Shown: positions 1 to 7,322 of the stretch, piece after piece
Position numbering within the stretch: the stretch's first letter is position 1
Layout: each line of letters begins with the position of its first letter
Origin: Burkholderiaceae bacterium
GTDB taxonomy: Bacteria > Pseudomonadota > Gammaproteobacteria > Burkholderiales > Burkholderiaceae_E
Direction: 5' to 3'
Length of the DNA stretch: 47,838 nt
NCBI GenBank assembly: GCA_900299025.1
Contig: OMIE01000085.1
Span: forward strand, 1-47,838
Program-made: the position numbers and the translations under genes
Notes under the pieces: generated by a model
What the model was told of the DNA's origin: nothing
The model's input: only the letters and a program-made list of their open reading frames with translations
The model's database searches: none

Positions 1-155
1 CCAATAGCTCTTCCTGAGGTGCCGTGACAATTGGCAAAATTTGCGGCTAATGCCGCTCCGCTTCCCGACACTGAACTTGCCGATACGGAAAACGGGATTG
101 TTGCTACGACAATGCCAATCATTCCGGCCACACGCTTGATCCAGCGCTCACTCAT
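1..155 (-). CDS. c-type cytochrome, N-terminal part, with atypical haem motif
   Basis: Only the first 51 codons lie in the window; the gene runs off the left edge. The ATG at 155 follows a strong AAGGGGGAG ribosome site. Residues 1-28 form a signal peptide: a short basic stretch (SERWIKR), a hydrophobic core and an Ala/Ser-rich cleavage region, as expected for periplasmic export. The haem region reads AANFANCHGTSGRA. In sulfide-dehydrogenase-type (FccA-like) and related small cytochromes c this position normally reads C-A-N-C-H-G-T. Here the first Cys is Phe, encoded TTT, one base from TGT. The family call rests on NCHGT plus the signal peptide; the exact subtype cannot be judged from this fragment. 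A point mutation, a sequencing error or a true single-Cys haem site are all possible. Confidence 0.7.
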   Translation of the reverse strand, partial: MSERWIKRVAGMIGIVVATIPFSVSASSVSGSGAALAANFANCHGTSGRAI

Positions 156-203
156 GACGGTCTCCCCCTTAATGAAACAAACAAAAAAAGCCTTGCTGCA
201 AAA

Positions 204-245
204 ACCTACGCAAAGACAACTTCCACCTACGCAGAGACAACTTCC
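204..245. repeat. 21-bp tandem duplication across the clpA stop codon
   Basis: Positions 204-224 and 225-245 are two abutting 21-bp copies that differ at one base. Read on the minus strand, the first-transcribed copy encodes the last ClpA residues EVVSA plus TAG, and the second copy, just past the stop, would encode VEVVFA plus TAG. The clpA 3' end has therefore been duplicated in frame, and the outer copy is now untranslated. Confidence 0.85.
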
Positions 246-2557
246 GGCGCTTCTTCTCCTGCATCAGACGATGGCTTCATTGCATCGGAAGCCCCTGCAA
301 TCACCAACTTAACCTGATCGCCTTCATCGAGATCAACGGTGACTTTGCCACCTTGAACCAATCGACCAAACAACAACTCATCGGCAAGCGCCCTACGAAT
401 CGTGTCCTGGATGAGCCGTTGCATCGGGCGGGCACCCATCAGTGGGTCAAAGCCCTTCTTAGCCAAATAGGCGCGGAGTTTCTCGCTGAATATCGCTTCA
501 ACCTTTTTCTCGTGAAGTTGCTCTTCGAGTTGCATTAAGAACTTATCAACCACACGCAAAATAATCTGCTCATCGAGCGCTCTGAAACCAATAATCGCGT
601 CAAGGCGGTTACGAAACTCGGGCGTGAACATCCGCTTGATTTCAGCCATTTCGTCACCAGCCGCCGTAAGATTCGAGAAGCCAATCGAACGCTTTTGCAA
701 ATCGGCAGCACCAGCATTGGTTGTCATGATAATAATGACGTTACGAAAATCAGATTTTCGACCGTTATTATCGGTGAGCGTGCCGTGATCCATAACTTGT
801 AGCAGGATGTTAAACACGTCAGGATGGGCTTTCTCGATCTCATCGAGCAAGAGAACAGCATGCGGCTTTTTCGTAATCGCCTCGGTCAGCAGGCCGCCTT
901 GATCAAAACCCACATAACCGGGAGGCGCTCCGATAAGACGAGATACCGCGTGTCGCTCCATATACTCCGACATATCAAAGCGAATCAGTTCAATACCAAG
1001 AATAAAGGCGAGCTGACGAGCCACCTCGGTCTTGCCGACGCCGGTTGGTCCTGAAAACAAGAACGAACCAATTGGCTTTTCAGGCTTACCAAGACCCGAT
1101 CTCGCCATCTTGATTGCCGCAGCCAAGGCTTCGATCGCCGCATCCTGACCAAAGACTGTGTTGGTGAGGTCACGATGTAAGTGCTGCAGTTTGCTGCGAT
1201 CGTCTGAGGACACCGATGCGGGCGGGATTCTTGCAATTTTTGCAACGATATCCTCAATCTCCAGCTTGCCGATCGTTCGTTTTTGTTTACTCTTCGGCAG
1301 TATGCGCTGCGCGGCGCCGGCTTCGTCGATCACATCGATGGCCTTATCAGGCAGGTGCCGGTCGTTGATGTATTTCGCCGATAACTCGGCCGCTGCTGAC
1401 AGAGCAGCCGCCGAATACTTAACACTGTGGTGCTCCTCAAACCGTGATTTAAGACCGCGCAGGATTTGGACGGTTTGCTCTATTGTTGGCTCACCGACGT
1501 CAATTTTCTGAAACCGTCTGGATAAGGCGTGGTCTTTTTCAAAAATACCCCTGTACTCGGTAAAGGTAGTCGCCCCGATACACTTAAGTTGACCCGAAGA
1601 AAGCGCTGGCTTCAAAAGATTCGATGCATCGAGCGTGCCCCCGGAAGCAGAGCCAGCACCGATAAGCGTGTGGATTTCATCGATAAACAAAATGCCGTTA
1701 GGGATAGCCTTTAATTGCTTCAGCACGAGCTTAAGGCGCTGTTCAAAGTCACCCCGATATTTGGTTCCTGCCAGGAGTGCCCCCATATCGAGTGCATAAA
1801 CCGTTGCGTCACCAAGAATATCGGGTACGTCTTTTTGTGTGATGCGATACGCCAAACCTTCAGCGATGGCAGTCTTACCAACACCGGCCTCGCCAACGAG
1901 TAGTGGATTATTTTTTCGGCGACGACACAAAATCTGGATTACGCGCTCGACTTCGGCTTCGCGCCCAATTAGCGGATCAATACGCCCTTCTTTCGCTGCG
2001 GCATTCAAATTATTTGTGAACTGATCAAGCGCGTTGGGCTGTCCTGGTTGCGCAGCGGCTGCCTGCTCTTCGCCCTCACCCTGCTTGGCCTCTTCCTGGC
2101 CCTGCTCCTTGGACTGAGGAGCCTTAGTGATCCCATGCGAGATGTAGTTCACAACATCAAGCCGTGTGATGCCCTGCTGATGTAAGTAGTAAACAGCGTG
2201 CGAATCCTTCTCACCAAAAATAGCCACCAACACATTGGCGCCGGTCACTTCCTTTTTCCCGTTGGATGTGGACTGCACATGCATGATTGCACGCTGTATG
2301 ACCCGCTGAAACCCTAGCGTTGGCTGCGTATCGATATCGTCGGTACCAGGAACTACAGGGGTGTTTTCTTTGATGAACCCGGTCAAATTTTTCCGTAAAT
2401 CATCGATGTTGGCGGCACAAGCGCGCAGCACCTCAGCAGCGGAAGGATTATCGAGTAACGCGAGCAAGAGATGCTCAACGGTAATAAACTCGTGACGCTG
2501 CTGCCTAGCCTCAACGAAGGCCATATGCAGACTAACTTCTAATTCCTGAGCAATCAT
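227..2557 (-). CDS. clpA: ATP-dependent Clp protease ATP-binding subunit ClpA
   Basis: ClpA is the AAA+ unfoldase that feeds substrates to the ClpP peptidase in the cytoplasm. The 776-residue product has the family layout: two Clp_N repeats (about 1-145), an acidic/Gln-Ala-rich linker (about 150-180), the D1 module with Walker A GEAGVGKT (222-229) and Walker B ILFIDE, and the D2 module with GPTGVGKT (503-510), VLLLDE and a C-terminal small domain. E. coli ClpA is 758 residues. I chose the ATG at 2557 because the protein then begins [14 protein letters not shown], matching the family start; it overlaps the clpS stop by four bases (ATGA) behind a GGAGG site, which implies translational coupling. 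An upstream in-frame ATG at 2575 would add six residues and is unlikely. The 3' end carries a 21-bp tandem duplication. Confidence 0.97.
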   Translation of the reverse strand: MIAQELEVSLHMAFVEARQQRHEFITVEHLLLALLDNPSAAEVLRACAANIDDLRKNLTGFIKENTPVVPGTDDIDTQPTLGFQRVIQRAIMHVQSTSNGKKEVTGANVLVAIFGEKDSHAVYYLHQQGITRLDVVNYISHGITKAPQSKEQGQEEAKQGEGEEQAAAAQPGQPNALDQFTNNLNAAAKEGRIDPLIGREAEVERVIQILCRRRKNNPLLVGEAGVGKTAIAEGLAYRITQKDVPDILGDATVYALDMGALLAGTKYRGDFEQRLKLVLKQLKAIPNGILFIDEIHTLIGAGSASGGTLDASNLLKPALSSGQLKCIGATTFTEYRGIFEKDHALSRRFQKIDVGEPTIEQTVQILRGLKSRFEEHHSVKYSAAALSAAAELSAKYINDRHLPDKAIDVIDEAGAAQRILPKSKQKRTIGKLEIEDIVAKIARIPPASVSSDDRSKLQHLHRDLTNTVFGQDAAIEALAAAIKMARSGLGKPEKPIGSFLFSGPTGVGKTEVARQLAFILGIELIRFDMSEYMERHAVSRLIGAPPGYVGFDQGGLLTEAITKKPHAVLLLDEIEKAHPDVFNILLQVMDHGTLTDNNGRKSDFRNVIIIMTTNAGAADLQKRSIGFSNLTAAGDEMAEIKRMFTPEFRNRLDAIIGFRALDEQIILRVVDKFLMQLEEQLHEKKVEAIFSEKLRAYLAKKGFDPLMGARPMQRLIQDTIRRALADELLFGRLVQGGKVTVDLDEGDQVKLVIAGASDAMKPSSDAGEEAPEVVSA

Positions 2558-2862
2558 GCTTCCTCCATCATGCACTGCAGCGGGTGTTGATGCTGCCTTG
2601 CAAAACTACAAACTTGTTCGACCTTGGTGGCCGCAATATCGCGCGGGAAAAGTCCACAGACCCCTTTGCCCTCTTGGTGCACTTTCAGCATGACCTGCGT
2701 TGCCTTCTCACGCCCCATCTTAAAGAACTTTTGCAGCACGAGGATCACAAATTCCATGGGCGTGTAATCGTCATTGAGCAGGACGACCCGGTACATGGGC
2801 GGTGGTTTCGTCTTGGCCTCTTGTTTGTCGAGAACAAGACTTGGTGAATTTGAATTTGGCAT
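2554..2862 (-). CDS. clpS: ATP-dependent Clp protease adaptor ClpS
   Basis: ClpS binds N-degron substrates and hands them to the N-domain of ClpA. The 102-residue product has a flexible N-terminal tail followed by the conserved core: [20 protein letters not shown] (about 23-42), [18 protein letters not shown] and the [16 protein letters not shown] segment. The family is usually 100-110 residues, so I start at the ATG at 2862; a longer reading frame upstream (to 2937) adds a Trp/Arg-rich stretch not typical of ClpS. It is the first gene of a clpS-clpA operon, and the stop and start codons overlap. Confidence 0.96.
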   Translation of the reverse strand: MPNSNSPSLVLDKQEAKTKPPPMYRVVLLNDDYTPMEFVILVLQKFFKMGREKATQVMLKVHQEGKGVCGLFPRDIAATKVEQVCSFARQHQHPLQCMMEEA

Positions 2863-3015
2863 GACCGCGATTTTAAGCCGTAGCCAGGGGTTTCGGTGGC
2901 ACTGAACCCATGGATTTGATTGTTGTTTTCCTGTCATAAAACGACGGAAAACAACGGTTGCCGCCCAAAAATCTTTACAAAGCCCGCAAAAGCGTCACGA
3001 AGTTGTTATTCGCAC

Positions 3016-3044
3016 TTGACGTTAAGCCCTTTAGACCAGAGAAT
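3016..3044 (+). promoter_or_regulatory. putative sigma-70 promoter of the cold-shock gene
   Basis: TTGACG at 3016 and GAGAAT at 3039 are separated by 17 bases. The first hexamer is a good -35 match; the second matches TATAAT at four of six positions. Transcription from here would give a leader of about 85 nt before the cold-shock start codon at 3137, in keeping with the long leaders of cspA-type genes. This is inference from sequence only. Confidence 0.4.
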
Positions 3045-3136
3045 CCATGCGTGATTAAGGGTTTTTCCTTGCACGTTTCAGTTTTCGATCATTCGATCGG
3101 GATGTTTTGAAGTCTTTTTGATGGATGGGTTTTGCA

Positions 3137-3343
3137 ATGGCGACCGGTACGGTGAAGTGGTTCAATGACGCCAAAGGTTTTGGCTTTATCACGCCTGATG
3201 AGGGCGGCGAAGATTTGTTTGCGCATTTTTCAGCGATCCAAATGAACGGATTTCGTACGCTGAAAGAAGGACAACGTGTGCAGTTTGACGTGGTCCAGGG
3301 TCCGAAGGGGAAACAAGCATCCAATATTCAGGCCCCAACCTGA
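3137..3343 (+). CDS. cold-shock domain protein (CspA family)
   Basis: This small cytoplasmic RNA/ssDNA-binding protein (68 residues) is a single five-strand cold-shock domain. It shows TGTVKWFND at the start, the RNP1 motif KGFGFI (about 15-20) and the RNP2-like segment DLFAHFSAI (about 28-36). Csp proteins act as RNA chaperones. The ATG at 3137 gives the canonical MATGTVKWF start; the frame is open a further four codons upstream but lacks a better site. The gene is divergent from clpS, has its own probable promoter and is followed by a strong intrinsic terminator, so it is a single-gene unit. Which csp paralogue this is cannot be told. Confidence 0.95.
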   Translation: MATGTVKWFNDAKGFGFITPDEGGEDLFAHFSAIQMNGFRTLKEGQRVQFDVVQGPKGKQASNIQAPT

Positions 3344-3364
3344 ACGGTCGCTGAACAGCCCAAA

Positions 3365-3395
3365 AAAGAACCGGCCTCCTGGCCGGTTTTTCTTT
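3365..3395 (+). terminator. intrinsic terminator after the cold-shock gene
   Basis: An 8-bp GC-rich stem (AACCGGCC, loop TCCT, GGCCGGTT) is flanked by an A-rich stretch on the left and TTTCTTT on the right. It lies about 25 bases after the stop codon. Confidence 0.88.
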
Positions 3396-3559
3396 GTGAC
3401 CTCCGGCGAGTATGGAGATCATGTTGCGCCTTGCCAACAGACCATGGGCAACCCGAAGTTAGAACATTACACTCACGAACTGCTGTCAACCAAAGCATCC
3501 GCTGAACGTTGAAGCATATGACCACTTGGTCAATATCAACTTTCCAAGAAGAGGAAATC

Positions 3560-3676
3560 ATGAAAAAATTGATCGCTATCCTGATGGCCAGCATGTTCGC
3601 TGTTGGTGCTGCTTACGCTTCTGACGCCAAGAAAGACGACAAGAAAGCCGACGCTAAGAAAGAGCAAAAGAAGTAA
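3560..3676 (+). CDS. small exported Lys/Asp-rich protein, 38 residues
   Basis: A short gene with a good ribosome site (AGAGGAAATC before the ATG). Residues 1-20 form a textbook signal peptide: MKK, a hydrophobic core LIAILMASMFAVGA and an AYA cleavage site before SDA. The predicted mature part is only about 18 residues, almost all Lys, Asp and Ala (KKDDKKADAKKEQKK), so it would be a highly charged, disordered periplasmic peptide. It stands alone, with weak promoter-like hexamers (TTGAAG at 3509, AATATC at 3532) upstream and two intrinsic terminators downstream. I do not recognise a characterised family; Lys/Ala-rich exported peptides of this kind occur in Burkholderiales but I can give no function. 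The signal peptide, ribosome site and terminators make a real gene likely. Confidence 0.75.
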   Translation: MKKLIAILMASMFAVGAAYASDAKKDDKKADAKKEQKK

Positions 3677-3683
3677 TCGAAAG

Positions 3684-3707
3684 GCGACCATTTGGTCGCT
3701 TTTTGTT
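3684..3707 (+). terminator. first terminator after the small exported protein
   Basis: The stem GCGACC / GGTCGC with loop ATTT (3684-3699) is followed by a T-run beginning at 3700. It lies eight bases after the stop codon at 3676. Confidence 0.85.
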
Positions 3708-3725
3708 TTTGCTTTTTGGTTTTCT

Positions 3726-3755
3726 AAGGCAGGTATATCCTGCCTTTTTATTTTT
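3726..3755 (+). terminator. second, tandem terminator
   Basis: The stem AAGGCAGG (3726-3733), loop TATAT and CCTGCCTT (3739-3746) is followed by a T-rich run. It sits about 40 bases beyond the first terminator, so the small gene is closed by two in series and the next gene is insulated from it. Confidence 0.8.
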
Positions 3756-3809
3756 GCAGGTTTATCGTTCCATAAACCGATAATGAGTCTTTGGAGAACA
3801 AAGGCTGCT

Positions 3810-4316
3810 ATGAGCTTGTTCGACAAATCCGTAGGCAGTCAACCTGCTTACTTTCTACTTTTAGCGCTTCAGATCAGTACGGCGCTGATGCTGGTTTTTG
3901 CCACATCCCAAGGGTCGGCCCGTGCTCAAGATCGAAATCCGCCGCTTCCGCAAATCGAACTTCGAGCGGGTATGCACCGAATCGTTGCCGAGGTAGCGGC
4001 TAATGACGAGACGCGATCACGAGGCCTGATGTTTCGTGAGCAACTCGCCCCGAATCACGGCATGTTATTTATCTTCCAGCAAGCCTCGCCCTACTGCTTT
4101 TGGATGAAAAACACACCGCTTGCGCTGAGCATTGCCTTTTTGCGAGATGACGGCACGATCACCAATATCGCAGACATGCAAGCACACAGCGAAAAGAGTC
4201 ATTGCGCCCGCGAGCCCGTGCGCTTCGCACTCGAAATGGAGCAGGGCTGGTTTGTGCGCAAAGGCCTGCGCGAGGGCAGTCGAATTGGCCATCCAAAGCT
4301 CTTCGGCTCACCTTAG
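3810..4316 (+). CDS. DUF192 family exported protein
   Basis: The 168-residue product has an N-terminal hydrophobic export segment (about 13-38, ending SARAQ) and then a DUF192 domain. Family marks are RGLMFRE, NHGMLFIF, the FWMKNTPLALSIAFL core, a following I..I.DM segment and the C-terminal G..RIG. DUF192 proteins are small periplasmic or secreted beta-barrels with no firmly known biochemical role. I chose the ATG at 3810, preceded by AAAGG at suitable spacing; an in-frame ATG at 3783 lacks a site. The gene is convergent with xseA. Confidence 0.85.
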   Translation: MSLFDKSVGSQPAYFLLLALQISTALMLVFATSQGSARAQDRNPPLPQIELRAGMHRIVAEVAANDETRSRGLMFREQLAPNHGMLFIFQQASPYCFWMKNTPLALSIAFLRDDGTITNIADMQAHSEKSHCAREPVRFALEMEQGWFVRKGLREGSRIGHPKLFGSP

Positions 4317-4343
4317 GCCTAGTTGCTTAATTACTGGCCATCG

Positions 4344-4379
4344 TCAAGCGGCTGTCGATGTTCAAGCAACTGTCGTATC
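4344..4379. repeat. imperfect 18-bp tandem repeat between DUF192 gene and xseA
   Basis: TCAAGCGGCTGTCGATGT (4344-4361) is followed directly by TCAAGCAACTGTCGTATC. In addition, AGTTGCTT at 4321 and AAGCAACT at 4364 are perfect 8-bp inverted repeats, so the convergent 85-bp spacer can fold. No clear T-run follows. Confidence 0.6.
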
Positions 4380-4401
4380 GTCAACGAAGCAACACATCGT
4401 T

Positions 4402-5703
4402 TCAATCGCCCGTGCCGGTAACTTCAACCTGAATGAGCCCCTCGGCAAGGCTGACATCGAGCATGTCGCCAGGGGCCAGTGCCGTGGCCTTGCGAACGAG
4501 GCGTCCATGTTCATCAGTGACCAGCGCATAGCCACGCTCAAGTATTCGTTGTGGACTGAGAAGCTCGAGTTGTTTGCTGAAAACATCGAGCTGAGATTCC
4601 CGAGACTTCATGGTGGTTTCCAGTGCCTGCCCAAGCCTCCGAGCCCTCAATGCCAAGGCTTCACCAAGTCGGTCCAAGTCTGGGGAGCGCAAACGCAGAC
4701 TTAGCCGTTGCAGCCATTCGGCCCGCTCCTGTAACCGCTCAGACGGTGCCTTAAGTTGCCGTGCCAGGCGGTCGGTGTGCTGCTCAAAGCGGCGCAGGCT
4801 TGTCTGCCAGCGCAGTTGCATGGTTTGCGCAACATGCTGGAGTTGCCGCTCAAGGCTTTGCCAGCTTGGACAAGACTGGGTCGCCGCCGCCGTGGGAGTT
4901 GGCGCGCGCCAATCCGCAGCGAAGTCGGCAATCGTCACATCGCTTTCATGGCCAATACCCGCAATCACTGGGATAGGGCTGGAGGCTATACAACGAGCCA
5001 GCGTTTCATCGTTAAAGGCCCACAAGTCCTCGATCGAACCGCCTCCCCTCACAAGCAACAAAACATCACAATCCTTGCGCTCGTTCGCTTGCCTAAATGC
5101 CTCAATCAATTCCTTGGGCGCCGACAGCCCCTGGACCGATGCCGGATAAATGATCACCGGAATCGATGGCATTCGCTGGCCGAGGGTTGCGAGCACATCG
5201 CGAAGGGCTGCGGCCTGCAAGGACGTAATGACGCCAATGGCCCTCGGCAGCTCGGGCAAAACCCGCTTTCTTTCCTGATCGAAGAGACCCTCTGCCTGGA
5301 GCTTTTGTTTGAGACGAAGAAACTGCAATTGCAAGTCGCCTTGACCTGCGGGACGCATTTGTTCGATTTGCAGTTGGATGTCACCACGCGGCTCATAAAC
5401 CGAGAGCTGCGCTAAAACCTCGACCATGTCGCCTTCTTTAGGCCGAAACCCCATGAACTGGGCCTTATTGCGGAACATGACACAGCGAATTTGCGACTGT
5501 CGATCCTTCAAACTGAAGTAATGATGCCCGCTACTCGCAACGCTTAGATTCGAAATCTCCCCTCTTACCCGGAGCAAAGGAAATTGTCTCTCCAGTAGCC
5601 CTGCGATCCGCCGAACAAGCTCGGAAACAGCGAGTACTTCGGGGCCTTTTAAAGCGCCAAGCCCGAGCGAATCGGCATTGCTTTGGAGAAAACCAGCTTT
5701 CAT
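4402..5703 (-). CDS. xseA: exodeoxyribonuclease VII large subunit
   Basis: XseA is the catalytic large subunit of exonuclease VII, which degrades single-stranded DNA to oligonucleotides; its small-subunit partner XseB is encoded at 31.4 kb. The 433-residue product shows an N-terminal OB-fold (about 25-125, with VRGEISN and HHYFSLKD), the catalytic core with GVITS, RGGGSIEDLWAFND and GHESDVTIADFAAD.RAPTPTAAA, then a long Arg/Gln/Leu-rich coiled-coil and a C-terminal LERGYALV segment. I chose the ATG at 5703, which has GGAAAG four bases upstream; a GTG at 5730 would add nine residues. Inverted repeats at 5727-5747 lie just ahead of this start. Confidence 0.95.
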   Translation of the reverse strand: MKAGFLQSNADSLGLGALKGPEVLAVSELVRRIAGLLERQFPLLRVRGEISNLSVASSGHHYFSLKDRQSQIRCVMFRNKAQFMGFRPKEGDMVEVLAQLSVYEPRGDIQLQIEQMRPAGQGDLQLQFLRLKQKLQAEGLFDQERKRVLPELPRAIGVITSLQAAALRDVLATLGQRMPSIPVIIYPASVQGLSAPKELIEAFRQANERKDCDVLLLVRGGGSIEDLWAFNDETLARCIASSPIPVIAGIGHESDVTIADFAADWRAPTPTAAATQSCPSWQSLERQLQHVAQTMQLRWQTSLRRFEQHTDRLARQLKAPSERLQERAEWLQRLSLRLRSPDLDRLGEALALRARRLGQALETTMKSRESQLDVFSKQLELLSPQRILERGYALVTDEHGRLVRKATALAPGDMLDVSLAEGLIQVEVTGTGD

Positions 5704-5726
5704 CGGACTTTCCGTCCGAATACTTT

Positions 5727-5747
5727 CCACAACTTCGGACGTTGTGG
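5727..5747. promoter_or_regulatory. inverted repeat ahead of xseA
   Basis: CCACAAC and GTTGTGG are perfect 7-bp arms around TTCGGAC, 24 bases upstream of the chosen xseA start. Nearby CGGAC/GTCCG pairs (5704-5719) give a second small inverted repeat. It could be an operator or mRNA structure; no regulator is identifiable. Confidence 0.35.
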
Positions 5748-5897
5748 GGAGAGCAAGAGAAAAACCCTTGAAATGCCCTGATTAATTTGATAAGCCATTG
5801 ATTCTAAAGGATTTTAATTTGACTATTTTTTCAGCAGATGATTCAAACGCTGAATTTTCAAGCCTTTGGAAGGTTTCGGGACAGGCTTTGCACATAG

Positions 5898-5906
5898 TTA
5901 TCCACA
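5898..5906 (+). promoter_or_regulatory. DnaA box TTATCCACA
   Basis: This is an exact match to the high-affinity DnaA box consensus, in the divergent xseA/exbB spacer next to an AT-rich stretch. It is single, so it is more likely a regulatory or titration site than an origin, or chance. Confidence 0.4.
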
Positions 5907-6062
5907 GAAATTGTGCATGATTAACGAAAGCCCTGTAAGCATGCACAGCTTGCGGATTTGCTCACACAGACATTCGGGCGGACAATTCGTAGGGTGCACC
6001 GACCTCAAACCTGAAATGATACTTAAGTTGAAACAATTGAACGGTCTGAGGGCTGTCAAGCC

Positions 6063-6752
6063 GTGATCGACATATTCCGTCAAGCCGGTTGGCCTGCGTG
6101 GATTTTGCTCGCCATGTCGGTGGCGGCGCTCGCGATTGTGATCGACCGATTATGGGTGATGCGTCGATCACAAGTGCTGCCGACTCAAGCCTTGGCGACT
6201 GCAAGCGACTTGCTTGTCCTCGTCCGAGGTCGCCCCGACGAACATCCAGACCTGATGCAAGCGCAAAGCGCGCTTGAAAAGTCATCGATGGCGGGTAAAG
6301 TCTTGATAGCCGGGCTCAACGCAAGGCATGACGATCGATCGAGTCAAGAACTCGCTGTGCAAATTACCGGACAAGCCATGGTGCGAGAACTTGAGCGGGG
6401 CCTCAGTCTTTTGGCCACGCTTGCCAGCCTTGCGCCGTTGGTCGGTCTGCTCGGCACTGTTGCAGCCATGATTGAGGCATTCGGCGTCCAATCGGGCGAT
6501 CAAGCCGATCCTCAGGCCTTGGCTGCGGCGATTGCCATGGCACTGCATGCAACCGGGCTAGGACTCGGGCTGGCTATCCCGGCCACGCTTGCACACCGCT
6601 TATTGCGCGAACGTTGTGATGGACTCGTGGCGGATTTGGAAATGATGGCGCAGCGTTGGCTGCACCAATTAGGCCAGCCACTTCGACAAGAGCGCGCGGA
6701 GCAAGCCAGTGTGGATCATCACAGGTCAGTTTCTTCAGGAGGGGATTCGTGA
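6063..6752 (+). CDS. MotA/TolQ/ExbB proton channel family protein
   Basis: An inner-membrane ion-channel subunit that, with an ExbD/TolR partner, couples proton-motive force to envelope work. The 229-residue product has three predicted membrane segments: about 9-30, 112-138 and 158-182. The family core is visible in LLATLASLAPLVGLLGTV and in AAIAMALHATGLGLGLAIPA. The start is GTG at 6063 with GAGGG upstream. The stop overlaps the next start by one base (TGATG), so the pair is probably coupled. The order exbB-exbD-lpxK-kdsB-adk is a known betaproteobacterial arrangement. No TonB gene lies nearby, so whether this unit powers TonB transport or another envelope function is not shown. Confidence 0.9.
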   Translation: MIDIFRQAGWPAWILLAMSVAALAIVIDRLWVMRRSQVLPTQALATASDLLVLVRGRPDEHPDLMQAQSALEKSSMAGKVLIAGLNARHDDRSSQELAVQITGQAMVRELERGLSLLATLASLAPLVGLLGTVAAMIEAFGVQSGDQADPQALAAAIAMALHATGLGLGLAIPATLAHRLLRERCDGLVADLEMMAQRWLHQLGQPLRQERAEQASVDHHRSVSSGGDS

Positions 6753-7273
6753 TGGCCTGGATGGGCTTCAGAGATCGACCCAGCTTGTTTTCGATTCGTG
6801 CAAAACCTGAGCCAGATATCAGTCTCATTGCGCTGATTGACCTGTTGCTTGTGGTCTTGATGTTTGTCTTAGTGACCAGCACCCTTAGTAAGTGGTCGCA
6901 ACTCGGTTTAAATTTGGCCTCAAGCCGAGCCGGTACGGAGATCGCACGAACAGGACTTCGAGTGGCTGTGCTACGCGATGGCAGCATTCGGATCGGGGAC
7001 ACCCAAGCACTCAGCGGCCTTGATGCGGGCGCACTCGTGAGGGCCTTTATCGAGGCTCGACAAACATTCAACGCTAAAAATAATGCCAACGCGACGGTGG
7101 ACCCGTCGAATCCTGACCCCACCAAGCAAAGCGATGCCGTAACGCGTGCTAACGCCCCAAACTTGATGATTTACGCCGACCGCCTCGCACCCCATGGCGC
7201 CGTGGTACGCGTCATGGATGCAGCTCGGCAAGCGGGCATTGAGCGCGTTGGACTCGTTACGCAAAAAGACTAA
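6752..7273 (+). CDS. ExbD/TolR family biopolymer transport protein
   Basis: The membrane-anchored partner of the preceding ExbB-like subunit. The 173-residue product has a short cytoplasmic N-terminus, one membrane helix (about 24-44) containing the family's essential Asp (D30, in LIALIDLLLVVLMF), and a periplasmic domain ending in APHGAVVRVMDAARQAGIERVGLVT. ExbD proteins are usually about 135-145 residues. The excess is an Asn/Asp/Pro-rich stretch at about 105-135 (NAKNNANATVDPSNPDP) inserted in the periplasmic domain, so it looks like a disordered insertion. The ATG at 6752 has GGAGG seven bases ahead. Confidence 0.88.
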   Translation: MAWMGFRDRPSLFSIRAKPEPDISLIALIDLLLVVLMFVLVTSTLSKWSQLGLNLASSRAGTEIARTGLRVAVLRDGSIRIGDTQALSGLDAGALVRAFIEARQTFNAKNNANATVDPSNPDPTKQSDAVTRANAPNLMIYADRLAPHGAVVRVMDAARQAGIERVGLVTQKD

Positions 7274-7322
7274 GACGCTTGGCGAATCGACCCATGTTCC
7301 GGGTCGATCGTCTAGCTCGCCT

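Larger units (their letters stand above)
5704..6062. other. 359-bp divergent spacer between xseA and exbB
   Basis: This spacer must hold the promoters of both xseA and the exbB operon. It contains the inverted repeats near xseA, an AT-rich stretch (about 5780-5840), and one perfect DnaA-box sequence at 5898. I see no convincing gene, RNA or terminator; a 66-codon frame starting at 5866 lacks family features and a proper ribosome site. Confidence 0.6.

Noticed and set aside
5780-6062. Replication origin around the DnaA box
   Set aside because: Only one consensus box, no cluster, and no dnaA, dnaN, gidA or parAB nearby.
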